Positions 35,961 through 48,605 of a stretch of DNA of 64,000 nucleotides are shown piece by piece. The DNA comes from Thuidium tamariscinum (lineage: Eukaryota > Streptophyta > Bryopsida > Hypnales > Thuidiaceae): NCBI GenBank assembly GCA_947034885.2, contig OX344749.2:14523501-14587500 (forward strand), written 5' to 3'. Position numbers and translations under genes: made by a program. Numbering within the stretch: the stretch's first letter is position 1; each line of letters opens with the position of its first letter. The notes beneath the pieces were generated by a model, which did no database searches, was not told where the DNA came from, and worked only from the letters and a program-made list of their open reading frames with translations.

Positions 35961-36910
35961 GTCCCTAAAGCTCTAATTGTGTTTTTTGGCAATATAGTGA
36001 TTTTGGGTAGCTCATTACGAATGGAGTTTTTATTTTTATTTTTTGAAAATTTCACAATACATTCCCTCAAGGAGTAGCTTTAAGACTTAATAATTTTCAT
36101 AACTTTTTACTACTTGGTTAAAAAGTTATGGCATGATATGTCATTTTCTTTATTTGGCTAGCAGCTTGGGCAGCTAAAAAAACTTATCTAAAAAATATTT
36201 TTTTAAGAAATAAAATTTTGAAATTGATTTATTATATTTTTATCTATGTGAAAATCTTTAAATCATTCCATTTTGATTAATGAAATGAAAGTTATGGTTA
36301 GTTTCAGTTTGAGGTAGTTTGCGGGTATTAGTTATAGAATCTCTACTCTACAAAAAAAATTTGAAATCCTTTATTTAATTCAATTTTTAATATTTTTGAA
36401 AAAAAATTAAAACATTAGGTGAATATTTTCTTATTACAATATTATAACTATTGGGATTGACATTATTCATTTCTATAAATAAATTGTTCACAATTTAGTA
36501 TTTTGAATCATTTTCTACTTCTTTCTACTTACCTTTCTTTTTCCTCCATGTTGTACAATTCCAAATGATTTGAAATTTTTTGAACATATTGCCAACTTGC
36601 ATTGAAGATTGAATTAAAAGAATAACCTCCATTTTGAATGTTTTTTTATACAAACATTTGTGACCTTGTGAACTGCATCTATAAGGATTTTTGTAAGGAT
36701 AAAAAAAAGGATTTTGGTCAATTCAAATGTTTATATCTTGCTATCTACAAGGTGGAAATTTTTGAAAATTTCCACATCTTTTCAAACCACCTTACTACAA
36801 GATCCAATGGTTACATGTATCCATTTTTCTAAAAAGTTTGCACTTGTACTAGAAATTGCAGTTTTAGAGCACTTTTGGTAAAAATATAGTAAAAAATTTG
36901 TAGAGAGTTA
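35961..36910 (+). mobile_element. Non-autonomous TTAA element, 0.92-kb family, copy 4 (decayed ends)
   Basis: It aligns with copy 3 along its length, in the same orientation, starting GTCCCTAAAGCTCTAATTG after TTA. The right terminus (near GTAGAGAGTTAG) and the flanking TTAA sites are mutated. It is older than copy 3. Confidence 0.65.
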
Positions 36911-37448
36911 GTATATTAGTCATTTAGATCTCACATTCCACTATAACTGAGTTGTGCACTATAAATTTGATTGTAGATAGGATTTGAAAATTGAGATTTA
37001 GGAATTAGATTCAATGCCATAGTTTGTGGCGAAAGGAGTATGCAAACAAAGTAGTAAGAAGATGTACAATCAATTGTTTTGAAGATTAAGGATTCATGAA
37101 AATGAGAGTAGACATCACAACTATATAAAAGTGCAACTTTAGTTTATTTGGAATTGCCCCCTATACAACTGCTATAATGGTGTATTGCAAGTTAGTGAGA
37201 GCATCTCCAATCCATTTAGAAACTCCCACACTAATGTCATGATGGAACAACTTCCAAATACACTCTCCTAAAGGGTGCTGTATACTAAGGTCAAAGGTTG
37301 AGAGTCCGTCGGTTTTGACCAATTAAATTTTATAAAACCAAGAGTTTGGCTTCTTGAACCTTCACACTATGTGGCATAGTCCAAAGTCTATGAAATTCAA
37401 CATCCCCAAAACTACCTACATAGCAGCCAAACTCAGTCATGACAACAA
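36911..37448. other. AT-rich intergenic DNA
   Basis: No gene is supported. A GAGCATCTCCAATCC word at about 37198 resembles ends of some plant MITEs, but no partner end was located. Confidence 0.35.
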
Positions 37449-37449
37449 A

Positions 37450-37504
37450 CTCTTGACCATGGTTTGAATTGCCATTTTTTGTCAATCCAAACTATGGTCA
37501 AGAG
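37450..37504. repeat. Compact hairpin with 22-bp arms
   Basis: Arm CTCTTGACCATGGTTTGAATTG (37450-37471) pairs at 20 of 22 positions with 37483-37504, with an 11-nt loop between. It could be a terminal relic of a foldback element or, less likely, a small-RNA precursor. Confidence 0.5.
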
Positions 37505-37897
37505 TCTATTGAGTTCTTTTTAGAAATTGACAAGATCTCGGCCATTAGATTGGGCTAGAAGGTCTTTCAATTTCATTTCCATTTTCTATTTCTATTTCTA
37601 TTTCTATTTCATTCAATGAACCTATTTTTCTTCTATGACCAATGCCACCTTCTTATTCCATTTATACCCTTCATATTCCTTGTTTAATGATGAAAGCATT
37701 TGTTGTGATTTTATTCAAAGGCCATTTTTTATTCTTCATACATATTTATTTTATTTTTTGTTTGAATAAATTATCATGTGGGGTAGGCTTCATCGAAAAT
37801 TTCAAAAATTGGATGGATTATTGTATTGAGAAAAAAAATAGAAGCCCATAAAATGATATAGGTTTGGACTTTGGGCTTGGACTTTGGGCTCGGACTT

Positions 37898-38054
37898 TGG
37901 CCTTAGAAGGCTTCACACTATGGCTGGTTGAAAGGTTCAATTTCTAAATTTTTGGACCTTTATTGTCCTTATCTTTGGACTCTCACCAAAGTTTGGATTG
38001 TCAATCATACAACCGCTTGACTTTGGACAACCATAGTGTGAAGTAGCCCTAAGT
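37898..38054. mobile_element. Inverted-repeat element (about 157 bp)
   Basis: The left end contains GGCTTCACACTATGG. The right end, in reverse complement, contains GGGCTACTTCACACTATGG. The interior repeats a TTTGGAC word several times. No clear target duplication was found. A related TTCACACTATG word occurs at about 37360. Confidence 0.45.
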
Positions 38055-39411
38055 AAGTAGAGTCTTTATTTTTGGACCTACCATTATATATCCTAAGCCA
38101 ACTGAGTTGGTAAAATATGAAGAGCCCTACAATAGTGAAATTCATAATTGTTGGTCCTTTTCAAGCATTATTATATGTGCCAATGAATTCAACTTTCCAT
38201 TCATTGCATGAAAAATCTTCTTCCAATATCCAATTTCCTTCTCTCTTTCTTTTTATAATGTGGAAAGCCTATTCAAGGATTAGACTGTTAACTTTGCACC
38301 AAGGGAATTTTTTTAGATAGTCATTGAAATAAAACAATGTTTGCAATCTTTCACTTGAAAATTTCTAATACTATCAGTCTTTTTGCTTATTCATTTTAGG
38401 TGCTTTAAGGAGGTTGTGGTAGTAGTACTTAACCCTAATATGTTTTGAGGGGATTACATATATATACTTTTGAAAATTTCCACAAGTTCTACTGAATTCT
38501 AGACTAAATCATAATATTTCTTAAAATTTAGAGTCATATTTAAGTCAATAATATTTCACTCAATAAAATTTTAAAATTTCATGAAAATCTCACAACAAAA
38601 TTTCAAAAAAGAATTCTCATTCCACTCAATAATAAAGAATCTTGGAAACAATCACTTGTATTAAAAACTTTGTTTTTGCTTATAAATTTGCTTAAGTTCT
38701 TAAAAAATTTTAATTAAAAAAAAATCATTTGATACATGTTAGAAAATCATATGTTATTTGTATCACTTGTACTTCAACATATCCAATTCTTTTTTGAAAA
38801 AATTTAATTTTTTATGGCAATTTTTATAGTGTATAAATACTTATAAGAGCCATTGCATATAAGTTCATCTAGCAATACACAATAATATGATAAAGCAATG
38901 TAGTTACAAGAACCATGCTCATTACTTACTCCTATCATTTAGGTGTAGTTATCTTACAAATGTACCATTATAGAGTATAACATTGGAGCATTATGCAATG
39001 GGAACCAATAGTTAGTTATGAATGAGGTCTACAAATCATTTTCATCAATAGCTTATCTAAAATGACAATCATATTATAGAATAGTCTTGTAAAATTTAGG
39101 ACTTCAAAGTAAATGAACTTCTTCTGTGTGAACCACAACTTTTAGCCCACCTCATTCTTTGTTTTGCAAGAATACTCACTTGTAGAAACCTCATTGTGAT
39201 TCAAATGAATCATGACTTAAATCACATTTGGTGAAATGTATCCCAAAAGACACTATAATAGTACAATGGAGTGGATAAAGTAATGTAAAAGCAAAACAAA
39301 GTAGGTTGAATGAAGAACGGTGTAATTGATCTTCACAATTTGTTGCGCTCAGTCAATATGGGCTATTTGTGAATGATAAGGATATGGAGATTTTCAATTT
39401 TTTTTGAATAG
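38055..39411. other. AT-rich intergenic DNA
   Basis: No gene or structured repeat was recognised. Confidence 0.4.
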
Positions 39412-39414
39412 TAT

Positions 39415-39578
39415 CACTAGAAGAAATCTGTGTTTGCCTCAACAAAATCCACTTGATGTGCTTGTTGAGGCAAATACAAAAACTACGTCGAAGAATGCAA
39501 AAAAATGTAGATTTTGCGTTTGCCTCAACAAACACATCAAGTGGATTTTGTTGAAGCAAATGTAGTTTTCTTCTAGTG
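39415..39578. mobile_element. CACTA-type MITE (164 bp)
   Basis: It starts CACTAGAAGAAA and ends TTTTCTTCTAGTG, with a 3-bp duplication TAT (39412-39414, 39579-39581). An inner inverted repeat includes GCCTCAACAAAATCCACTTG and its complement. It is distinct in sequence from the CACTA MITE at 34198. Confidence 0.8.
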
Positions 39579-39795
39579 TATTTTACCAATTCTACTTGTC
39601 CCAAGGCTCTGGAACTAGACACAATTTTTTTTATTACAATATACCATGTAACTTAAAACAGTCAATATTAATAGACTTTTAAAATAACATAAATAGGTTT
39701 CTTCATCTTACAATGACCATTTGACTTTAGAGCTTCTTATAATTTATTTATAATGGACTTTGTAATCCCTACCATGAGCTTGCACCAATTCTGAC

Positions 39796-40080
39796 GGCGC
39801 GCGTTAAATCGTGTAATCGAAACTAACGTGGTGCAGCTGAAGTTACCCCAAGGTAAACACTGAAATTTTTTATTTTTTTCAAAATTTATTTTTTTCAAAT
39901 TCTGAATTCATATTTGGATTCGGAGACCCCAAATTAGCTAGGAAGGACTCGGACACAACCAAAAAACCCAACAAAACATAAACCCCAAAACCCTCATCAA
40001 CCCCTGGTAAAACCTGTTTTACCTGGGGGCTGGATTTACCTGCGCCACGTCAGGTTCGATTGCACGATTTAACGTCTTGC
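39796..40080. mobile_element. Mutator-like MITE (285 bp)
   Basis: A perfect 9-bp duplication AATTCTGAC (39787-39795 and 40081-40089) flanks inverted ends sharing CGTTAAATCGTG.AATCGAA. A 9-bp duplication is the Mutator-superfamily hallmark. The interior is non-coding. Confidence 0.8.
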
Positions 40081-40089
40081 AATTCTGAC

Positions 40090-42583
40090 CGCAATGGGGT
40101 AACTTAGTTGACCTGAATCGCCACATGACGGAGCAATGTGTAAAAATCCGAAAAACTGACGTTGATGAGGGAGACATGGCGCATTCCCAGCGCCATCATG
40201 ACGAAGGCGAGACAGAGCAGTCATGCCTGACAGCCCCCTGAAACGACGAACTGATTATCCCCATTCCCCAGACACAAGCTTAGCAACACTCACCAGTCAG
40301 ACACGCACACTGTTTCCCACAACGTAACGTACCTTACCTTCGTTGACGGACGTGCCCCGCACTGTAGTTCCTGCCAGGCAGTCCACTTGCCCTCTTCTTC
40401 TTCTTCTTCTTTCAAATGTGACTTAAGCTTAATCAGAGAACACTTCATTGCAAAGGAAGAGTACTCAGGACGACAGACACTAATCAACTGAACGTGACAC
40501 ACCTTGACCCTCTTTTCCAGTCGTGCTGCAGCGGATCGCAGGAATCATATCGCCGTCGGTGCATACACACTAACTTCAGTGAGTAAGCTTCTTATTCTCA
40601 AGCACACTGTACGTGCTCGGCAAGCACTTCTTCAGTCCGCAGAAAACTTACCTATCAGGGATGCAGCCGCGTCACCTTACCTGGAGTTCCTGCGGTTTAA
40701 TTTGCTGGGATACTGGGAATTGATGTGCCAGGGCATGCAAGCAAGCTCGCTGTGTGTCTTACGTTCTGCTTCTGTGTAGGAAGGTTTAGCTGGTGGTCAG
40801 ATCGGGGCAGGGATTGTCAGGTGCATAAGTAAGCTCAGGAGTCTGCCTGCCAATTCGTATACCACGTCTGTCTCCCGGCCACAGTTCCAGGTGGCGTACT
40901 TGGATCGATCAGCAGTTGCAATCAGTTACAGTCTTACAGAGGTGTTGGCGTTGTTGCAGCCGCAGCCGCAGCCGCATTCATGTCATCAGGTCGGGTCACA
41001 GGCGACTTGGTATCATTGCTAGCTGGGGTGACGGTGACGGCCGCGTGAGTCATGGTGAGGCAGTGACCTGGAGTTGAAGTCACAGTGCAGTGAATTGAAG
41101 CTTGCACGAATTAATATTGCTCTCCTTGGAATGATGTTTCGTTGTAGCTTTCAGTGGGTTGTTGTAGGGAGGGTGGTTAACGGTCAAACAGTAAGTTAGT
41201 CGACTTTGGTGTCCAGTGAGCTCAGTGCGTGTGGTTTCGTTTTAGTTCCAACTCTGATTAAACACAATGTACTGTATTTACATGTCGAGTCATAAATGCA
41301 ACCTTTAGTTGAAACCGCATTGAGAAACCGACAGTTTGTGTGAGACGAATCTACTTTGGGGTTTTTGAATCAGCTTTGGAAGTGCAGAATGCAGTGGCGT
41401 GGATTTGAGCGACTGTGGGTTTGAGCTTCTATGAGTAATGCGATACATGGTATTTCTGCTATGGCGCTTACTCATTTACTGTTTCATTTGTTGTGAAACT
41501 TGCAGTGTGAGGAGGTTGAGGGTCAAATTGGGGGGTTGAGGAACATTGTGGAGGTAACCATCAGAAAACGAAGTAGCGGGGTGTATCATCGGAACTTCCA
41601 ACTGAACCAGGAGAGGGAAGAAGGGCGTATTTCTTGGTCCTTAGTTGACCTATTTCAAGAAGACCAGGGTTAAGGGAAGCTTTAGGTTTTGCGGTTTACC
41701 TGAAACTGGAAATTCGCGAAGTGGATATGAGCAATTGAAGAGTGCGGGGTTTGGGTGCAAGACGGTTGGAAATCTCAAAAGCTTGAACAATGTTAGGGAT
41801 TCGGACATGGCTGAAGCACGCGCCTGTGGTTTGTCCTTACACAGATTCGGTGAGCATTTCTCCTTCTTGACACTCTTGCGTCCCCCTGTAATCTTTCAAG
41901 CTACCTGTTTCTGATCTACCGTGCATCTCGATCTTGGCTATTGGTTGAGCTTCAAATGCCGCCAGATCGAAACTGTACTTTGGGGTAGTCGTCACAGCAT
42001 TACTTTCCTTGAAATTTTTTCCTATTTCTTTTTGAGTATAGTATTGCACGTTCTGTTAGAGTTTGGAATTGGTCAATAGTAGCGTCCTTGCCATGTTTGC
42101 ATACATAATGGGAACGTTTCGACAAATATTTAGCTTGAGTAGTGAAAATTGCGTCTGAAAGTTGGTGAATGACTGTTTGCATATCACTTGGTACGTTCGA
42201 ATTTTGAATTGATGATTTAAGTTTCACAGTTAAATTCATTGTTGTAGTGTGTCCGCTTTTGTAAGCAGTCGTTTCTTCGGTGGACAGCAATGAAAATCTG
42301 CGTTGCTCAAATCTACTGGATGAAGAATTTGTCCAGACGTTGATATTTCTACAATGGCTTCAGATAACACTATAAATAGTATTTATATATTAACGAATTC
42401 ATTTGCTTAGCCAATTTCACTAGTTGGGTTTTGCTTGTTCTGGCCATTAAGTCTTTAGTCGTGACACCTAAAACATGAATCAAATTCAAGATTCCCTTTT
42501 GGAGTTCTAAAATCGCGACGTGACGCTTCCGTTGACGCGTGTGGGTGCTGGTGGTCAATCAGCCGTCAGGCAAGAATGCTACC
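40090..42583 (+). promoter_or_regulatory. GC-richer upstream flank of the DUF707 gene (promoter/5' leader region)
   Basis: Base composition rises clearly over the AT-rich intergenic DNA, as at transcribed or promoter regions. A (CTT)n tract lies at 40392-40412. A splice-bordered, exon-like piece (acceptor before 41506, donor at 41554) may be part of a spliced 5' leader. None of the short frames, such as 40504-40779 or 41645-41914, has a recognisable domain. The transcription start was not identified. Confidence 0.35.
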
Positions 42584-45500
42584 ATGAACAGCCGACTGAC
42601 GAAAATCTTAAGGCAGACCAGACTGTTCTACTGGACTGCACTCTTGATCGGAACCATACTCATTTTAAGCGGTATGGTAGCCAATGAGAAAAGTTTCAAG
42701 GTATGTTCCTCTATGTTTATACTTTCCTATCTATATTTCTCCAAAGCATGGGGTTTAGGGCTTCACAGACTTTAGGGCATAACGCCACTATTTTCGCCGG
42801 ACCCAGCCCACATGGCATGAATTGTAAATTACATTTCTTCCTTATCCTTTTCATGAACTTCCAAGGAATAGTGTTTTGACAGTCACTTCTTCTACTAGAC
42901 CAATGGCACGCTTTCACTTCATTCTCTTTCCTTTAGCTTTCCTTTCGACTAGTGAGCCTCTGACACTTTCTCAAGTCCCGAAAAATTTCTGCACGAGTCT
43001 ACATTTGAGAATTTAGGATATCAATCTTGTGGGTCAACATGCCCAGCGGACTCAAATGACTTATTGTTGTCGTCGCAGAGCCTGTTTCTCAGCAGATTTT
43101 CAGGATTCCAACAAGAAAGTGTAAGTTGCCCTATTTGCTTTCAGGAAGTGGTTCTGTAATTGTACTACTACTTTACTCTGCAATGCGTTGGTTCATTAAT
43201 ACGTGCTTTTCCAACCTTGGGAGTACAGAAGAAAATATATTTGTACTTTTCTGATTGTTTGGATTTCCCTGCTCAGGAGAATGAACCTTGTTACTCTACG
43301 AAGACGCACTGTAGCAGAGGTGGTGCTGAAAGCCTACCAAGGGGAATCGTTGTGGAGACAAGTGATCTACAGTTTCGCTCTCTTGGATCTGAAGAGAAAA
43401 AGGTAGACACAAGCTGTGGTTTTTGCAGAGGGCTTGCGTTTCGTTTGAACATAGTTTTACTGCAGCAGAATTTATGAAGTTGTGTGCAAGGTGCATCTTT
43501 GTTGGATTGATTTCCTACTCTTCGAGCAGTGAGTAGCCCTAAAGAATTGAAGAGATCTAAACTGTAGTAAGCAGTTCTTTTAGCACGTTTGAGCAGGTCT
43601 TAAAAGGGGCTTGTTCGTATTTAATTTAATTTGATTTCTGACCAACTCATGCAATGTTCTTCAGTGAGCCTGGTGATATTAACTTTGGCCCGTCTGAATT
43701 GTAATTTTCACAGCATGATCAATCAAGTTGGTCAATTTAAACCATGCAAATGCTGGGTTTTTAGAGATTTAGGACGGCAAGGATAGGTAAGTGTGTATCA
43801 GCGACACTTAGAATGAGAATTTTTTGCGTCTTGTTTTTTTTCAGATTGAGGAAGTACTGACCAAGAATCTGCTCGCTTTAGCAGTGGGTGTCAAGCAGAA
43901 GAAAATCGTTGACGACATTGTCCAAAAGGTTTGTTATTGTTTCTCTTCTCATTCTTACGTCGTGTAGTATTTCTGTTCCCTCTTTGAATTTGACTCCCTG
44001 TAGTTTTGCATCTGGACATTAGGTTATAATCTAATATTCGCTAGCCTAACCCAACTCAATGTTTTGGGTTTAGTTTCCGTTGAGCAACTTCACAATCATG
44101 CTATTCCACTATGATGGGGTAGTCGATCAGTGGCATGATTTACCTTGGAGCAGTCAATCTATTCATATTGTCGGATTGCATCAAACTAAATGGTACATGC
44201 TCCTATCCAGATCCTTCTCCATACATAGCTTCGTTTTTCTCCATTTCAGCCAATGGCCACTCTCTGTAGTTTAAGTTTCCATGGCATATTACCGCTCCTT
44301 ATTGAAATTCAAGTTTAGATGTTGTCCTGTTCATCCAGTTGTGTGCACTTTTACATTTTTTGTTTAATTATTCTATTTAAGAATGGATCTCTCGTGCTTT
44401 CATTGGTGGAAACTCCTCACACTCTCAGTGTTCTGGCAATACACCAGGTGGTTTGCAAAGCGTTTTATGCACCCAGATATCATTGCACAATACAACTACG
44501 TCTTCCTTTGGGATGAAGATTTGGGAGTACAGAATTTTCATTCTGACAAGTGAGACAACTTCTCTTGAACATTCTGGGATTTATTTAGGAAGTCCTTAAA
44601 TAACAGCAAGCAGTTTCCTTTCTTCAACTTTACGATTGGTAACATCAATGTATATGTTCCAGGTATCTAGAGATTATGGAAGAAGAAGGACTGGAGATTT
44701 CTCAGCCTGCTCTGGATCCCGCTTCTCTAGACATCCACCATGCACTTACTCGACGGCAAGGAAAGAAAAGAGCTCACAAGTACGAACTCTTCCTGCTCAA
44801 CCCCTGAAAAATCTAGAAATTCATGGTTCTGAAACAACCAATTCGATTGATCATATTGTGCAGAACACGATTCAGATTGGGTCGAATTTCATATCCACCA
44901 AGACGGTGAAGAACATTGCATGCATTGATTAAAAAATTAATTAAATTGGACAAAAGGAAGCCCTATATGACCTACTCAAAACTGTCATTCATATACATGA
45001 CACAATCTGGTTTCTTGGACCTTTTCTTATGGAAGTTTCTTGTCTGCGTGGCTCAGGCAAATCTTTAGAAAGCGTGGAGGATTGGTTTGCACAGCGGAAA
45101 GCAATGGTCCTCCATGCTCAGGGTGAGCACTTCCTTCTTAACAGTTTCTGGAGAAGGTGTTAATTTTGAACTCTTCTACTGCCCAGGATTTGGTGAAGAC
45201 TGTAACGCAGAGGTTTTTTTTTCGCTTTTTCCACCACCGTGCCCTATTAGTGCTACACTTAACAGTATGTTTGGAGCAAATGTAGTTGATGTCAGAGAGG
45301 GTTGAATGCAGGTATGTTGAAGTGATGGCTCCGGTTTTCTCTAGGGCCGCTTGGCGTTGCGTTTGGCACATGATTCAGGTGCAAATAATTCGCTAATGAA
45401 GTGGAATGGCCTACGATTTCCTCATGTTTCAGGATCAATTTTTAGTTTGTGTATGATTCCACTTGAGGTTGATTTTTGGAAGTAGACTTTTTTTGGACCC

Positions 45501-47541
45501 AGTTTGGCATTTCCTATTGGTCAATGTGCACTAACGCAACTCGGTCCCAAAATAGTTATTTTGGGACCGAGTTTGGCAAGTAGATAAGCAGTATAGATTC
45601 ATTTAAAGGAATTCTGATAAATTTGCACGTGTGATTACGTCCACAGAATGATCTGGTTCATGGGTGGGGGATCGACTTCAAAATTGGTTATTGTGCACAG
45701 GTATGTAGGCCAAATCATGTCTTTTGTTGCTGAAATCCGATTCGTTTTTTCTCCATACTTCAAAATTACATCACAGTTCAGCATTTCAAGTACGAGAATC
45801 TCTATTTGGCTGCAACGTGGATTTGTAATTTGTTAAATTCCATCAGCTCATTGACTGATCCTCTGTGTACTTGTCACCAGGGCCTCCGCAGTGAGAAAGT
45901 AGGGGTTATTGATTCTGAATATGTACTTCATAAAGGCATCCCGTCCCTTGGAGGTCCTCGTCTCAATGAAGTACGTGTCACATTGATACTTCTTCCATTT
46001 CACTGATCATGTGTTTTTCTGTCAGTTTTGGGACTTTGTTTACGACGTTTGGAGATTCTTCTAAGGTATACAGCAGTCTTCAAGTTAGAAGTTACCATGA
46101 CTTGTGAGCGTTACTTATTGAGATGAGTGTGACATGGATGTTCTCAAAATCCTTGATATTGCAGACACTTGAAGAGGAGAGTGTCCAGAATTCCCTTTTG
46201 AAAGGCGAGAAACGAGTAATTGAGGTACGTCAACATTGTATTCCCGTTATTTCGTGATGTTTCCTGATCGAAAAAGATTTGATCATTATCTATTACAGTA
46301 TCTCCTGCGACGTCCTCATAATGAAATAGCTTATCACAAATAACACTACTTGCAGATCACATGTATAAACAGCTGTTAAGTACAGGTTTTCTTGGAGTAA
46401 TAAAATCTTGAAGAAAAGTTGATTGTTTCAGAGGAGTTGTAGGATCACCTCCTGCACATAACTCCGTCATTGCTTTTAAAACCCTAAAGGATCGAGAAGC
46501 TCAAAATAAGCAGTTTCAGGAAGGTTATTTGGTTATTGAAGTTTATTTATTTAATTGCCGACGCAAGCAGTGCCCCCCACCACCACCACACACACACACA
46601 CACACACACACACTCCTACCTTTTCAGGAGATATAAGATTTGAAACCTTCTGAAATACATTGTCGACAATCAAACTAGTCATTTCAAAACCACGAATCCC
46701 TATTCCTTTGTGGGTTGAACTGATATCTTGGAAACTGTTGAGTTTCGGCATTTCCTAACTCTTCGTTGCTTGGTTGCGTCTTCTCTTTTCTTTGCACAGA
46801 AGCGAAAGGACCTGCGTGGTGAGGTGAGTGCCACATTTTCCCGCGTTTTCTTGTTGCTGAAATCCCCCCTAGTTTGAGGACACACCGTCCTGCCCTTCAT
46901 AGTGTCGGTATTGGGACGCTCTCCAGTGCAACAGGATGAAAAAACACAAAAAATCTGTGACGAGGATGTGGTTTCTGTCCATCTGTCTGCCGCTCTGAGA
47001 TATTGTTAGTGCCACTTAAGATTCCACAGGTCAAAGCAGCAAGCTTGAGAAAACGAGAAATCTACACCTGGGTTGATGCAGAATCATGTTCTATTTATTT
47101 GGTCCAATGTTGATGTATCAAGAGTGAACTTGGAAGGTTATCACTCGTGGCGTGCTAAAAAGAAGTTAAGATATCGCAATTTCAAGCTAGTACCTCTTTG
47201 AGATGGATTTAACATTTGAGACCTCAAATGCTTCATGCTGCAATGAATTATTTTAAAAGGGGAAGCTCAATCTTCAGGTAATCATCAAAATTAAAGTTTG
47301 AATCAACAGCATGTGAAGATTGGTACATTGTCGTGTAAAATTCAAGAAGGCCCTCCGATCTTTAAGGTCTGCTCCTCATGATCACCTGTTTGTTGTGCAC
47401 CAGGTTCGGAAGCGGAGTCGCGGCGAAATGGTCAAATTTCTGAAACGATGGAATGCAGCTGTCAAAGAGGATCCGATTTGGAAGGACCCTTATTACAAAG
47501 TCTTGAACGACTCGTCAGGACACTATCACAGAGAAAGGTGA
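42584..47541 (+). CDS. DUF707 family protein (PF05212; lysine-ketoglutarate reductase trans-splicing-related type), 14 exons
   Basis: Exons: 42584-42700, 43079-43120, 43277-43402, 43845-43928, 44074-44192, 44448-44549, 44663-44779, 45057-45122, 45312-45378, 45647-45700, 45881-45970, 46165-46224, 46800-46823, 47404-47541. All have GT-AG borders and consistent phase, giving 401 residues. Residues 14-33 form one hydrophobic segment (LFYWTALLIGTILILSG), suggesting a type II membrane protein of the endomembrane system. The DUF707 core follows: LPRGIVVETSDL, NLLALAVGVKQK, MLFHYDGVVDQW, then WWFAKRFMHPDIIAQYNYVF leading to WDEDLG (DED at 185-187). Next come LEISQPALDP, GPPCSGYVEVMAPVFSR.AWRCVWHMIQ, NDLVHGWG and KVGVIDSEYVLH. 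The tail is Lys/Arg-rich. Length is normal for the family. The DxD-like motif and topology suggest a glycosyltransferase-like fold; the activity is unproven. The ATG at 42584 was chosen because it precedes the membrane segment. Confidence 0.88.
45539..45573. repeat. Perfect hairpin in DUF707 intron 9
   Basis: ACTCGGTCCCAAAATA is followed two bases later by its exact reverse complement. A degenerate copy of the right arm with its downstream GTTTGGCA lies just upstream, at about 45486-45510. It may be a foldback relic. No coding or splice role is evident. Confidence 0.6.
46587..46613 (+). repeat. (CA)n microsatellite in DUF707 intron 12
   Basis: About 13 CA units follow a short CCA run. It lies within the 575-bp intron between exons 12 and 13. 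Confidence 0.9.
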
Positions 47542-48601
47542 AAAGCTGTGAACGAAGAGGTTTGCAAGGGAGCCAGTTTGGAGGCTGAAAAATGCTCATT
47601 TGCACATTTGGTTGGGAGGATTTGAAGTATAACTGAAACTGTGTGCTAGCTGGAGTCTTGACAGCCTCGACCCCCAGGTTCTGTAGCTTGGCGATTTTCC
47701 CAGTTCCAGGGCATGTAATTGTAAATAGGTACTGGTACCCTGGATTTTCTTTTGCAGAGAGAATTGGTCATATAGAAACTTTCTCTTGACCAGTTTCATT
47801 TATTTCTTCACTAACCAAGACATGCAATGTTCTTCACTGATTCTGATGATATCAAATTACTTCCATGAATTCATGGCATAAGATAATTCGATTGATCATA
47901 TTGTGTGAATTATAATTGCACTCAGATAAGCCTCGTCTGAATGCCTTGTGGGTTGCAATGATTCTTGTACCATTTGATGTACTCCGAGATTTCTAAGACC
48001 TGTCTAGTGGACACAAAGTTCTCAATCTGCACCGATTCTAAGGTACTCACAATATTCAAAGTTTCAGCCTGGAGGTGACCACATCTGACTCCTCAGGGAT
48101 CTGCTCTCTTGCAGTCTTAAAAATATGTTATGCAAACTGTGAGTCATGGCTGGAGGTTGGTGGCAACTTTTGTGATGAGGTTTGACTGCCAAAGCTGATT
48201 GTACGTGAGATCAGATTTGCAGATGCCTTCTTTCACTTTCATCACTAAGCTTATCGGAAAGTCTCTGCGTGTGTTACAGTGACTGGATGTCTTAACCGGG
48301 CGTCAGAACAGTAATCGAAGTTAATCGAAGGTTTCATTTGTTTTAAAAAAAAGGAGTGGTAATCCAAGTACACGCCCGTCATAACGTCGCTGTGGACACT
48401 AAAAGTGTGCTGGATGAGAGAATCCCTTTATGTAAGAGAGCGGTGCTTATGTCTGTCCTTGGAATCTTATGTAGAAAGGGGAGGTCTTGCATAAAAGTTT
48501 GCCCTCTAATGAGTACTCTTGAAATTTTTTAAGCAAATGGTTCACATGATACCCAAAAGGATTATCTCCACTATGACCAACTGTTGGTTAGAATTCTTGG
48601 A
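47542..48601. other. 3' flank of the DUF707 gene
   Basis: No coding exon is supported. The first few hundred bases presumably hold the 3' UTR. No clear polyadenylation signal was assigned. Composition returns to AT-rich towards 48.5 kb. Confidence 0.35.
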
Positions 48602-48605
48602 TTAA

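Noticed and set aside
38433..38456. TTAACCCTAATATG word as a possible TTAA-element end.
   Set aside because: No inverted partner was found within a few kilobases.
40504..40779. 91-codon frame with a plausible mixed composition upstream of the DUF707 gene.
   Set aside because: It has no domain, no splice-consistent extension to the DUF707 exons, and lies in promoter/leader-like DNA.
42000..42290. Minus-strand frame of 96 codons upstream of DUF707 exon 1.
   Set aside because: No recognisable family, and it is antisense to the presumptive 5' leader of a well-supported gene.
46551..46751. Minus-strand frame with a (VC)n run.
   Set aside because: It is created by the CA microsatellite in a DUF707 intron.
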